64,000 nt of DNA, from the NCBI GenBank assembly GCA_963977525.1, contig CAXBPC010000009.1, forward strand, positions 1-64,000, given 5' to 3'. The translations under genes and the position numbers were made by a program. This DNA is from Ancylomarina sp963977525 (lineage in GTDB: Bacteria > Bacteroidota > Bacteroidia > Bacteroidales > Marinifilaceae). The stretch's first letter is position 1. Every line of letters begins with the position of its first letter. Positions 42,036 to 50,224 of this stretch are shown here, piece after piece. The notes beneath the pieces are model-generated. The model worked only from the letters and a program-made list of their open reading frames with translations, was not told the origin of the DNA and ran no database searches.

Positions 42036-42419
42036 ATGAGTACAGATTTTTCAAAAAAACAAGAACAAGCGATTTGGGATAATGCCCAAACGGATAAGAA
42101 TAATGATTCGAACACTATTAGGAAAGATTGCTGTGGAGCATGGATACAAAGAGATGCCTACGGCGATAGAGATCATATATATGGTTGGGAAATTGATCAT
42201 GCTTATCCAGCTTCAAAGACTGAGATAAATGAAATATTTAATCTTAGAGCGATGCACTGGAGAAACAACCAAAGTAAAGGAAATGATTACCCCGATTACA
42301 CAGCTGTAGTAACATCTAGTGGAAATCAAAATATAGATAGCAGAGTTGCAAAAACCGTCAATGAAGCAACTCAAAAGAAAGTGAGTGCTCACCGTGTGAA
42401 GTTGGCAACTAGAAGATAA
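42036..42419 (+). CDS. HNH endonuclease
   Basis: 127 residues. The HNH core is visible: CCGAWIQRDAYGD (32-44), then GWEIDHAYP (50-58) with the catalytic histidine, and NLRAMHWRNNQSKGN (70-84) with the final N and K. The length is that of a stand-alone small HNH nuclease. The metal-binding beta-beta-alpha fold cleaves nucleic acid. It could be a phage-type homing enzyme, a restriction enzyme or a toxin. It sits between the Rep-like module and the CBASS operon and ends with its own terminator. Confidence 0.8.
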   Translation: MSTDFSKKQEQAIWDNAQTDKNNDSNTIRKDCCGAWIQRDAYGDRDHIYGWEIDHAYPASKTEINEIFNLRAMHWRNNQSKGNDYPDYTAVVTSSGNQNIDSRVAKTVNEATQKKVSAHRVKLATRR

Positions 42420-43095
42420 TTAAGAACTGATTAAAAATTGAAGCTGCTAAATTGGTAGCTTCTTTTTTTTCAAAATTCAACCTCTTAGAAAATTCCTGTC
42501 GAAAATTTTAGAATTGGAAAATCATTTTCTCTGGAGAGAATTCTGAAAAAAAATAATGTCATTCCAACAAAGGGTGCACCCCTTCCAAATATTAAAATTG
42601 AACATCTCAAAAAAAAATCTATCGTGAGAAAGCTTCCCTAATCCTGAACCACCCCCACTCTCGTATTTTATTTTTCATTAGAATTACTTCTGTGTTCACA
42701 CAAGTAAAATTTCATCTTCAATGCAGAGTACAATATTAGAGTATACCCATACCATGCATTAAGATTCATTACAAATAGATCTAAAACTCGCGTATTTTAC
42801 TAGTCCAAATATTAATAGTCTAAATGTACCTCGTTGCAACCGTAATCAATAAAACAATCCGATTATGGAAGTAATCTACATACAAGTATCTACAGCAAAG
42901 AGAACATCATCACTCAGGTAAATAAGACTCTCCCCCCTATTTAAACCTGATCTTAATATCACCTCACAACTCGCGCATAATAAAATTATATGTAAATTTA
43001 TTCGGCTTGCTTACTTGGCGCATTGATAAGATTACTCTTTGAAATCGCCCACGAACTTTAGCAAGATCTTTTCTATAATAAACACAATAACACAA
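42420..43095. other. Intergenic region between HNH and CBASS genes
   Basis: About 680 bp. It contains the HNH terminator, then AT-rich sequence without a coding frame I would support. No exact TAnnTTTG box is found upstream of the CD-NTase gene. Confidence 0.45.
42440..42470 (+). terminator. Terminator of the HNH gene
   Basis: An 8-bp stem with one G-U pair (42440-42447 / 42455-42462), a 7-nt loop and a T run. It lies 21 bp after the stop. Confidence 0.82.
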
Positions 43096-44010
43096 ATGGC
43101 AATACCAGAAAATCAACTAAATACATGGTCAAATCGAGGAGCAGTACAATCATCTGCTGCAACACATAAAAGCGTTGAGAGTTGTATTAAAAAAGTGAAT
43201 TGGAATGATGACGTAAACTATGTAACATATTTACAAGGCTCTTACCCTAACTATACAAATATCTATGGCAATAGTGACGTTGATTTAATTGTTGAGTTCA
43301 GGTCACTTTTTTCTAAAAATTTAACTGCATTATCTCCAGCTCAAAAAGAAGAGTTTAATACAAATCATTCAGACGCAAAATACACTTTAGCAGCTTTCAA
43401 GGAGACCGTTGTCAAGCAACTAAAATCCTGCTATGGTGACAATAATGTGGAAGTTGGAAACAAAGCGATTTTGGTCAAAGGAGACGGAAGTCGACTTGAC
43501 TGTGATGTAGTAGTCTGTAATCCGTACAGAAAATACATTTCATATTCTTCCACCAATGATGATTACATTGAAGGGATTTTATTTAGTACAGAAAATGAAA
43601 CCCCCAACACGACTATTATTAATTACCCGAAGGTTCATCTTAAAAATGGAAGTATAAAAAACCAAGATGGTAATACAAACGGTAATTTTAAACCATCTGT
43701 TCGAGTATTGAAAAATATGAAAGCATCCATGATCGATAAAGGATATATATTAAAAGAACTGGCTCCATCATATTTTTTAGAATGTCTGATATATAATTCT
43801 AAAAACACAAATTTCCAAAATAGCACTTACGGATCTATTGCAGCCTCAATTATTAATCAATTTAACAGTGATTTAATAAATGGGTCAATGGCGAATTATT
43901 TAGTTCAAAATGAGCAACGCAAATTATTTGGTTCAGAAGATCAACAATGGAATATTGAAGATGCTACAACTTTTGTAAACCAGTTAATTAAGTTTTGGAA
44001 TGAGTATTAA
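43096..44010 (+). CDS. CBASS CD-NTase (cGAS/DncV-like nucleotidyltransferase)
   Basis: 304 residues from the ATG at 43096; a TTG at 43039 is less likely, since the N-terminus of MAIPENQLNTW fits family starts. The polymerase-beta motif is G48-S49 (LQGSYPNYTN) and SDVDL (60-64) with D61 and D63. The third metal ligand is D135 or D137 in LDCDVVV. It makes a cyclic di- or trinucleotide when a phage is detected. The product cannot be predicted from motifs alone. The stop overlaps the next gene by 11 nt. Confidence 0.88.
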   Translation: MAIPENQLNTWSNRGAVQSSAATHKSVESCIKKVNWNDDVNYVTYLQGSYPNYTNIYGNSDVDLIVEFRSLFSKNLTALSPAQKEEFNTNHSDAKYTLAAFKETVVKQLKSCYGDNNVEVGNKAILVKGDGSRLDCDVVVCNPYRKYISYSSTNDDYIEGILFSTENETPNTTIINYPKVHLKNGSIKNQDGNTNGNFKPSVRVLKNMKASMIDKGYILKELAPSYFLECLIYNSKNTNFQNSTYGSIAASIINQFNSDLINGSMANYLVQNEQRKLFGSEDQQWNIEDATTFVNQLIKFWNEY

Positions 44011-44935
44011 AGTATTGACTCTGGATGGAGGAGGTTCAAAAGGCATTTATACTATTGGTGTTTTAAAAGAACTAGAAAAAAATTTAGACCAAAACATTGG
44101 TGACTATTTCGATTACATATATGGTACAAGTACTGGTTCAATAATATGTGGTTTACTAGCTATTGGTAAATCAGTTGATGAAATAGAGAAGATTTATCTA
44201 GAGCTGATTCCATCAATTATGAAGGAATCAAAAGCGAAAAAGAAAAGCCAAAAATTATTAGAATTGGGAACGGAGCTCCTAGGTGAATTAACATTCGAGA
44301 ACCTTAAATGCGATATTGGAATTGTTGCTCTAAATCACGAAACACTGGAACCTCTGATATTTAAGTCGAATATCAGTCAATCTCATGGTTCAAAAGGTTC
44401 GTTTATTCCAGGATTTGGGTGTAAACTTTTAACAGCAATCTTAGCTTCTTCTGCTGCTTATCCTATTTTTGAACCCGTAATAGTCAAAACTGAAAATAGG
44501 GGTGATATCAAAACTGTAGACGGAGGCTTTGTAGCTAACAATCCTTCGTTATATGCAGCCATCGATATAACAAGAAAATACGACCATAGTGAAATTAAAA
44601 TATTGAATATTGGTACGGGTCAGTTTTCAGAAAAACATGATGGGATTCTCCCAAGGATAATTAGTTGGATACCTATTACTAAATTTTTCTTCACTGAAAT
44701 CTACACAGCAAGCACCAATACTAATTACAGACTTCTTAAGTTGATTTACCCAAATATCAATATCGTTCGAGTAAACGATTCGTTCATGAATATTAAGACA
44801 AACATGACAGAAAAAAAACTAGATATTCTTTCTAAAATGTTGCAAAAAGGTCAATACAGCTATATGAATTCGGAAAAGGAAATTACATCGTTATTCGATA
44901 AATCAACGATAGGATTCCCATTTAAGGAAGGATAG
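44000..44935 (+). CDS. CapV-type patatin phospholipase, CBASS effector
   Basis: 311 residues. The oxyanion loop is DGGGSKG (9-15), the nucleophile motif is GTSTG (42-46, Ser44), and the dyad Asp is D174 in VDGGFV. CapV enzymes are activated by the CD-NTase signal and degrade the host inner membrane, killing the infected cell. The 11-nt overlap with the CD-NTase gene couples their translation. No Cap2/Cap3 or HORMA/TRIP13 gene is nearby, so this is a minimal type I CBASS. Confidence 0.88.
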   Translation: MSIKVLTLDGGGSKGIYTIGVLKELEKNLDQNIGDYFDYIYGTSTGSIICGLLAIGKSVDEIEKIYLELIPSIMKESKAKKKSQKLLELGTELLGELTFENLKCDIGIVALNHETLEPLIFKSNISQSHGSKGSFIPGFGCKLLTAILASSAAYPIFEPVIVKTENRGDIKTVDGGFVANNPSLYAAIDITRKYDHSEIKILNIGTGQFSEKHDGILPRIISWIPITKFFFTEIYTASTNTNYRLLKLIYPNINIVRVNDSFMNIKTNMTEKKLDILSKMLQKGQYSYMNSEKEITSLFDKSTIGFPFKEG

Positions 44936-45417
44936 AAAACACGCTCACAATTTGCATAAAAGTTGTTGCAATCGAGTAGAACATACATAGAGCACAGTTA
45001 GTTCTTATTGTCTGAAAATGGCAATTTGATAGGTTTTAATTGAGAGAAGATGACATAGCTGTGACTTGCCTATTGGGTACTTGTGTATACCAAATTGGAC
45101 AATGAATAACCCCGAGCCAAGCTCCAAAAATTCTATTGATTAACATGTGAAAATTGAATGGTCATAAATTTACAAAAAATATATGTGGATCAGACACCTC
45201 GGAGGTGGGGCATTCAACTATTAATTTTTGTTTGAGAATCAATCTACACACGATAATGTGCGGAAACAAAAGATCAACTTTTGTAGTAAGTTGAACTATT
45301 AACTATCTGTATTACAGCCATGAATATTCAAGCTCCTTTAAAAAGATCAAGTTTTGATTGAATAGTTCAAGTATTAGGTATATATTTGCATCAACCAACA
45401 ATCAAAAACCCGATGTT
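44936..45417. other. Intergenic region after CBASS
   Basis: About 480 bp without coding character. A short perfect hairpin CACCTC-G-GAGGTG lies at 45195-45207, and the recombinase promoter is at the right end. I see no other gene. Confidence 0.5.
45358..45388 (+). promoter_or_regulatory. Promoter TTG-N20-TATATTTG of the small recombinase gene
   Basis: TTG at 45358-45360 and an exact TAnnTTTG (TATATTTG, 45381-45388) are 20 nt apart. The earlier reading frame starting at 45358 would lie in the promoter, so ATG 45418 is chosen as the start. Confidence 0.65.
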
Positions 45418-46020
45418 ATGGCAAAATCAGAAAATACAGTTTCAAACAATCATGAGGGCAATATCACAAGCTCAGATAGAATTGAATTTGATACAGCAAC
45501 CAATACAGCAAGTTTTCTTATTCAGTCTCACAAACCAAGTGATAAGCGAATAGGCTTGTATATCTATACAGCAATAAGTACTGGGCTAAGAATCTCAGAC
45601 TTGATGAGACTAACGCATGAGGACATGATTAAGGGGTTCTACGAGTTTAGAGAGAAGAAGACTAGCAAGAGTAAAAGATTTCCTTTTCCAAGCTCTCTAA
45701 TTAGCGTTTACAATCGATTTGCAGACAAAGGTACTGGATTGTTGTTTGCTGGGAGCAATGGTAAAGCATTTTCAAATAGCTACATCAACAAGCGCTTAAA
45801 GTTTTTGTTCGAGAATAACGAAACACATGTATCCAGTCACTCTCTAAGAAAAACATTTGGATACCGTATGTATGAAAAAACTGAGAATAAAAGCGAAGCA
45901 CTCTATAAGCTTTCGGAGATATTCAACCATAGCAACACAGGGGTAACGAAAATTTACATTGGATTGAGAGCTGAAGAATTAAGCAACTCTATTGAGGAAG
46001 TGATTAAATTTGATATTTAG
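45418..46020 (+). CDS. Tyrosine recombinase reduced to the catalytic domain
   Basis: 200 residues from the ATG at 45418. All catalytic residues are present: R58 (STGLRISDL), a lysine in the KKTSKSKR hairpin, H141/R144 (HSLRKT), H171 (NHSNTG) and Y180. Only about 45 residues precede the catalytic domain, so the usual core-binding N-terminal domain is missing. Such short recombinases can be simple integrases or invertases. It is distinct from the long integrase at the right end of the element. No inverted-repeat switch beside it was found. Confidence 0.78.
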   Translation: MAKSENTVSNNHEGNITSSDRIEFDTATNTASFLIQSHKPSDKRIGLYIYTAISTGLRISDLMRLTHEDMIKGFYEFREKKTSKSKRFPFPSSLISVYNRFADKGTGLLFAGSNGKAFSNSYINKRLKFLFENNETHVSSHSLRKTFGYRMYEKTENKSEALYKLSEIFNHSNTGVTKIYIGLRAEELSNSIEEVIKFDI

Positions 46021-46201
46021 CCAAAGACTCCATATTTAAGAGCTTTTAAGAGCTGAGGAATGTCATTTATCCTGCTCTTTTTTTATGCCCTTAAATCGGT
46101 TCTTTTTGGTGTGAATTGAGATTAATATGGATGAACCTGATCCATAGTTTTATTCAATGATTCCGAGTTTACTTCAAGAGGCTTTTAGATAAAGACAATG
46201 T

Positions 46202-46228
46202 AGGCTGGGAACACTCAATTCCCAGCCT
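46202..46228. terminator. Hairpin between convergent recombinase and YD-like genes
   Basis: A 10-bp perfect stem (AGGCTGGGAA / TTCCCAGCCT) with a 7-nt loop. It has no long T run on either strand, so termination strength is uncertain. Confidence 0.6.
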
Positions 46229-46239
46229 CTATATTTTAA

Positions 46240-47505
46240 TTAAAAGCTCATTATTAACTTTTCCAACACTGCTAAATCGTGTTGATCTTTTAGAGATTTT
46301 TCTAGTTTTCTAGTTTTCATCTTCTTAAGATCAATAACTTTAAGTTGAATCTGATTGAGTCTATCTACAGTATTATCATTCTGACTTAAATTATCGTAAA
46401 TCTTTACATATGAGTTATATAAATATTCCTTCTTAAGCTTATAGTAATTTTTCCTGTCAAGATAAGGAACATGCTCATTTTTTATTTTTGTTTTGTTTTC
46501 ATCAAAAAGATAGTACAGCTTGCTTATGTAAACATTCTGGGATGAAATCAAGTCTCGTTTTTTCTTTCTTGCTAATTCCTCTGCCAATTCCTCTTTTATT
46601 TTCTTCAAATCCTCATTAGTATAAAATTTTCTAACAATAGATTTTTCTGGTTTAGTTTTGTGAAAATCAGTAGTATCCTTTATAGTTTCATTCTTCACAG
46701 TCCAAGTGCCGTTATTATTCCAACTATACTCATATATTTTCATCTTGGATTCATTATAATTAGCCGTTATACCAATTGTTTGACAGCTTATACTATCAGG
46801 TTCACTATAATCTGAACTATAGAAATAAGTCTCTCTAGTGGTATTATTTACTTTGTGGCTAAATATAGAAATATCATTTTTTTCATTGTAAGAATAAAGA
46901 TATGTATCTGTTACAAGATCTTCACCGTAATAATCAATTCTCTCGATTATTCTATTTTGAGCATCATATTTATATGTATATCTATTTTTTAATCTTCCAT
47001 ATTTCTTTTCATACACGTTTTTCCCAACAATATTGTCATTGTTGTCACGAAGGTATTTTACAATGAAAAAAATGTGCTTATTGCTGTAGTTGTAGTCCTT
47101 TTTCTTAATCAGGCTTTTTATCAATTTCCCATCCTCATTATAGTTGAATTTTTCAGAGTTAGAATCTTGTTCTAATACTTTTGAACCGTCTTTAGTTCCA
47201 TCGGTGTGAGTAGTCCCAGTATTGACAACCGATTCGTAAACATGGCTTATGAGCAAAACTTTTCCGTTCTCATCATACTCACATTTGTGTTTTTCATTAG
47301 CAAAAGAAGCTTTTTCATATTCACCATATTTCTCAATGTATGAATATGTCTTATACTCGACTATTTTCGCTTTTTCGTTTAATGGCAAAGGTTGAGTTTC
47401 TGTAATTATCGAGATATTATTTCGATCAACTTTTTGAGCAAATATTAAAGATGAAATACAAATGCAAACAATAACTGTTAATAGTTTGATCTTGAGATTA
47501 TTCAT
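46240..47505 (-). CDS. Secreted YD-repeat-like protein of unknown function
   Basis: 421 residues with a signal peptide (KIKLLTVIVCICISSLIFAQ). The middle part has YD-like strand repeats: KCEYDENGKVLLISHVY, KFNYNEDGKLIKSLI, TYKYDAQNRIIERIDYY and YLYSYNEKNDISIFSH. The C-terminal 120 residues are charged and helical. YD-like secreted proteins are common in Bacteroidota and usually unassigned. It is on the minus strand, opposite the recombinase, with an XRE regulator diverging upstream. The function is unknown. Confidence 0.65.
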   Translation of the reverse strand: MNNLKIKLLTVIVCICISSLIFAQKVDRNNISIITETQPLPLNEKAKIVEYKTYSYIEKYGEYEKASFANEKHKCEYDENGKVLLISHVYESVVNTGTTHTDGTKDGSKVLEQDSNSEKFNYNEDGKLIKSLIKKKDYNYSNKHIFFIVKYLRDNNDNIVGKNVYEKKYGRLKNRYTYKYDAQNRIIERIDYYGEDLVTDTYLYSYNEKNDISIFSHKVNNTTRETYFYSSDYSEPDSISCQTIGITANYNESKMKIYEYSWNNNGTWTVKNETIKDTTDFHKTKPEKSIVRKFYTNEDLKKIKEELAEELARKKKRDLISSQNVYISKLYYLFDENKTKIKNEHVPYLDRKNYYKLKKEYLYNSYVKIYDNLSQNDNTVDRLNQIQLKVIDLKKMKTRKLEKSLKDQHDLAVLEKLIMSF

Positions 47506-47580
47506 GCTGTATAAATTTTGTTTTTATGATTTAAACTACATTTTCGAATTGTAATTCAAATTTAATAACAATTCCACTCA

Positions 47581-47600
47581 AGTCAACATATATGTTGACT
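47581..47600. promoter_or_regulatory. Perfect 20-bp palindrome, probable operator
   Basis: AGTCAACATA followed by TATGTTGACT: all 20 bases pair. It lies 25 bp before the XRE gene and 75 bp before the divergent YD-like gene. Operators of small XRE repressors are often such palindromes. Confidence 0.7.
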
Positions 47601-47625
47601 AAATCTACAAAGAATATCAACTAAT

Positions 47626-47865
47626 TTGTATGTGGTCAAAGATGAGCTAAATAAAACAATAGGTCTCCGAATTAAATCTTTAAGAGAGAGCAAAGGCATA
47701 AATCAAAAAGGTCTTGCAGATGCTCTTTTTAAGGAAAGACAAACTGTACAACGAATCGAAGCTGGAGGTACTAATCCTACTATATTTACCTTGTATCAAA
47801 TCTCTAAAATTCTGAAAGTTCCACTACATGAGCTTGTGAGAATTGATGAACTGAGCGAAGAATAA
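47626..47865 (+). CDS. XRE-family transcriptional regulator
   Basis: 79 residues with a helix-turn-helix of the Cro/C1 type: IGLRIKSLRESKGINQKGLADALFKERQTVQRIEAGGTNP, about 12-50. The start is uncertain: TTG at 47626 or GTG at 47632. It is divergent from the secreted protein gene and adjacent to a perfect palindrome. The likely role is autoregulation and control of the neighbouring gene. Confidence 0.8.
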   Translation: MYVVKDELNKTIGLRIKSLRESKGINQKGLADALFKERQTVQRIEAGGTNPTIFTLYQISKILKVPLHELVRIDELSEE

Positions 47866-48197
47866 GTATGTTTTCGTATACATCATCTCCATCTTCTCTC
47901 CTACAGTGTTTTTTAGCTCTCCCATAATAAAGAAGAATTAAACCCTCATAACATACATATATTCAGCCGAATATAGAACATTCATCACAGCTGTTTTTCT
48001 ACAAAAACAAATAAATATAATTACATGTAAAACACACAAAAAAGGCACTCTAATAAAAGACAATGCCTTTATTAAGTAAGAAGTAGACATCTCCATTTAT
48101 AAGGATTTCAATCCCTATAAATGAGCTCTGTATTCCTTATCATTACAGGGATCTAGATCTTTCACCCCGCCATCTTACGTTTATAGAAAACCACACC
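47866..48197. other. Intergenic region between XRE and integrase genes
   Basis: About 330 bp. It holds the integrase terminator, AAAGGCA 48041-48047 with TGCCTTT 48064-48070 (T run on minus), and a separate strong hairpin at 48094-48123 (13 of 14 pairs: CATTTATA...TATAAATG with an inner GGAT/ATCC). No gene is seen. Confidence 0.6.
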
Positions 48198-49439
48198 TTA
48201 ATTCTTGTTAAAACTCAATAAACTAGCAGAGAACTTTTCTCTAGTCTCATCCTCAAAAGAGTCAAGATAGTTTTGTGTTACTTTGGTTGATTGATGCCCT
48301 AACTGCTCACTAATAAACTCAATGGGTGCTCCTGATCGCTTCAGTATAGTAGAATAGCTATGTCTAGCCCAATATGTAGTTATATTACCCTCGACCCCTG
48401 CCTTTGCAGCTAAACGGTTAAAGTACTTATTAGTCGTCTTGATATGCTGCTTTAGTTTGTTGTTTTCTTCAATGGCAGTTAATCCATCTTTATAGATAGG
48501 GAAAATATAGCTTTCAGGCTCTTTATTCATATTGCCTATACTATCTAATATCTGAAAGGTTTCAGGTCTTAAGAAAACATTAATCTCAGTTTTCTCCGAT
48601 GTAGTATTTTTGGTTTTCTTTCTGATAAAAGTTAAACTATTCCCTTTAATATTCTTGTACTTTAAATTGGCAATATCCGCCATATTCATTCCATTACACA
48701 GATAACTAAAGAACCAATATTGCTGAGCAACAAACTCATTTCTATCATCAGCTTTATATTGATACAACTTCTCAATATCGGTGATAGTCAAAGCCTTTTT
48801 AGTGTTGGTACTTTTAGGTATTTGATATTTATCTTTGGCAGTTCCAAAAGGATAGGATTTAATAATTTTATCGTCTAAAGCTCTATTTACAATATGCCTT
48901 AAATTTCTCATGTACATTCCAACGGTGGTATAAGTGCCACCCTCATCAGTCATCCAATTTTCATATTTCTTCAAATACTTTGGATTGATTTTCTGGAAAC
49001 TTATCTTATCATCAAATTTCTGGAAAGATTTTATTGTAGCCCTATAAAGAGTTGCAGTTTGAATTTTAGCCTCATCATCAAGCTCATTTGCTTTTTGTTC
49101 AAAATATTCTTTAATAGTTGCACTACGACCTTTCAATCCCAAATATTCTATTCCGAACTCTTCAAATGAAAAAGAATTTATCTCATTGATAACGTTGTCT
49201 GCTCTTAACCTTATAGCGTTGTACTTTTCCCTTCGAATCTTATTATCTCCTTTTGATTTCAAACTAACAATTGCGTCAAATTCATCAGGAGTACACCTTT
49301 CCCCAGTAACTGTATAAAATTTTTGTTTTCTTCTATAACTTATTTGAAGCTTAACTGGGAAACGACCATTTTCATCAGCAAATCGTTTTGTTTTTTTCAA
49401 TACAATCGAAGTGTGAACCTTTTCTAAAGAATCTTGCAT
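48198..49439 (-). CDS. Site-specific tyrosine integrase of the element
   Basis: 413 residues. An N-terminal arm-binding-type domain, a SAM-like core-binding domain (about 105-200) and the catalytic domain (210-400) can be followed. Box II has the arginine R359 (WARHS), then H382 (LGHQ) and nucleophile Y391 (TQNYLD). The first conserved Arg is replaced in LCNGMNMADIANL, a substitution known from CTnDOT-type integrases, and the box II His position is Tyr356. It sits 154 bp from the right core site and should catalyse integration into tRNA-Ala. Confidence 0.88.
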   Translation of the reverse strand: MQDSLEKVHTSIVLKKTKRFADENGRFPVKLQISYRRKQKFYTVTGERCTPDEFDAIVSLKSKGDNKIRREKYNAIRLRADNVINEINSFSFEEFGIEYLGLKGRSATIKEYFEQKANELDDEAKIQTATLYRATIKSFQKFDDKISFQKINPKYLKKYENWMTDEGGTYTTVGMYMRNLRHIVNRALDDKIIKSYPFGTAKDKYQIPKSTNTKKALTITDIEKLYQYKADDRNEFVAQQYWFFSYLCNGMNMADIANLKYKNIKGNSLTFIRKKTKNTTSEKTEINVFLRPETFQILDSIGNMNKEPESYIFPIYKDGLTAIEENNKLKQHIKTTNKYFNRLAAKAGVEGNITTYWARHSYSTILKRSGAPIEFISEQLGHQSTKVTQNYLDSFEDETREKFSASLLSFNKN

Positions 49440-49462
49440 ATTGTAGGTGCTTATTTTAAGTA

Positions 49463-49481
49463 CCCTACAAATTACCCTACA
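49463..49481 (+). promoter_or_regulatory. Putative integrase arm-type site, right end
   Basis: Two CCCTACA heptamers 12 bp apart. One base differs from the copy at 32655-32673, and both have the same orientation. It lies between the integrase start codon and the right core site. Confidence 0.6.
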
Positions 49482-49592
49482 ATTTCGGAAACAAACAAAT
49501 AACTATCGGAAATAATATTTTACAAAACCCTTGTTCTACAGGCATATTGGCATTACTAAGAAGTCTACGGAAGCCAACGGAAGTTAAAAATA

Positions 49593-49640
49593 TTGACTGG
49601 CAGTCAAGAGGTCATCGGTTCGATTCCGATATTCTCCACC
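49593..49640 (+). repeat. attR: right attachment core (tRNA-Ala 3' copy)
   Basis: 48 bp repeating 32556-32603 with mismatches at two positions. It ends at the acceptor sequence ATTCTCCACC, which carries C where the tRNA gene now has T. It marks the right end of the element. Confidence 0.88.
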
Positions 49641-50224
49641 TGATAATCGGTAGGTTAAATCGCATTTCTTAAATTACAAAGATGGGATTACAATTTCCAG
49701 TTCAAGAAAAATGGATGATATACATATCATCCACTATTCATTCTTTTATAATTTTCAGATAAAAAATGAGTAGAAAATTAATAAGCCCGAACTCATCCTA
49801 CCTATACACACTATTCTTCTACTGTAATCAATCGTTTACCCTAGTAAACAATTATGGATCATCATTAATTTTCCACTCATATCCTTTTACGTAAATTTTT
49901 CAAAAAAGTTATACATCAATTTAAAATTTAGTGTTTCAGCAATTAAATTTTGTCAATTTACATTCCTTTTTTTTCTAATAAATTACAGACTTATAAACTA
50001 TTTATATTCCCACTTGCAACAATAATAAGCACTTCATAACTGAATAAGCTCTAAATTACACCTACAAAACAAAATATCAATAATTCTACCTAATTACAGA
50101 AAAATCCTTCGAAAACAATAACTTATATATACCAGTAAGTAAAGACACAAGGCTACAATCCTAATTCATTCTAACTTAATAATAAGCTACATTTAAAAGT
50201 TGTTTACCACTAGGTCTATCTTGC
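49641..50224. other. Chromosomal region right of the element
   Basis: Apart from the small RNA copy at 49687-49916 (listed separately), about 300 bp remain before cheR without a coding frame or a clear promoter match. Confidence 0.5.
49687..49916 (-). ncRNA. Candidate structured small RNA, right copy
   Basis: It has the same layout as the left copy. The closing stem arms are at 49864-49880 and 49766-49782 (17 bp, one G-U), the internal hairpin is conserved, and a 10-bp terminator hairpin (49712-49721 / 49724-49733) is followed by T on the minus strand. In the terminator and the closing stem the two copies differ in both arms but stay paired, while the 112-bp core has one difference. Before the element inserted, the two copies would have flanked tRNA-Ala. 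Confidence 0.6.

Larger units (their letters stand above)
32556..49640. mobile_element. Integrative element of about 17 kb in tRNA-Ala
   Basis: It is bounded by the 48-bp tRNA 3' repeats and ends with a tyrosine recombinase gene next to the right copy, the classical layout of a tRNA-targeting island. Direct copies of a double CCCTACA site lie 52 bp inside the left core and 112 bp inside the right core. The cargo includes a DUF262 pair, CBASS, an HNH nuclease and a Rep-like protein with iteron-like repeats. No relaxase or mating-pair genes are seen, so it is probably mobilisable or a satellite-like island rather than self-conjugative. Confidence 0.85.

Noticed and set aside
45195..45207. Short perfect hairpin CACCTC-G-GAGGTG as a terminator
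   Set aside because: There is a single-base loop, no T run, and no gene ends nearby (CapV ends 260 bp earlier).
49593..49640. Second tRNA gene at the right end
   Set aside because: Only the 3' half is present, without acceptor 5' strand or D-arm. It is an attachment site, not a gene.
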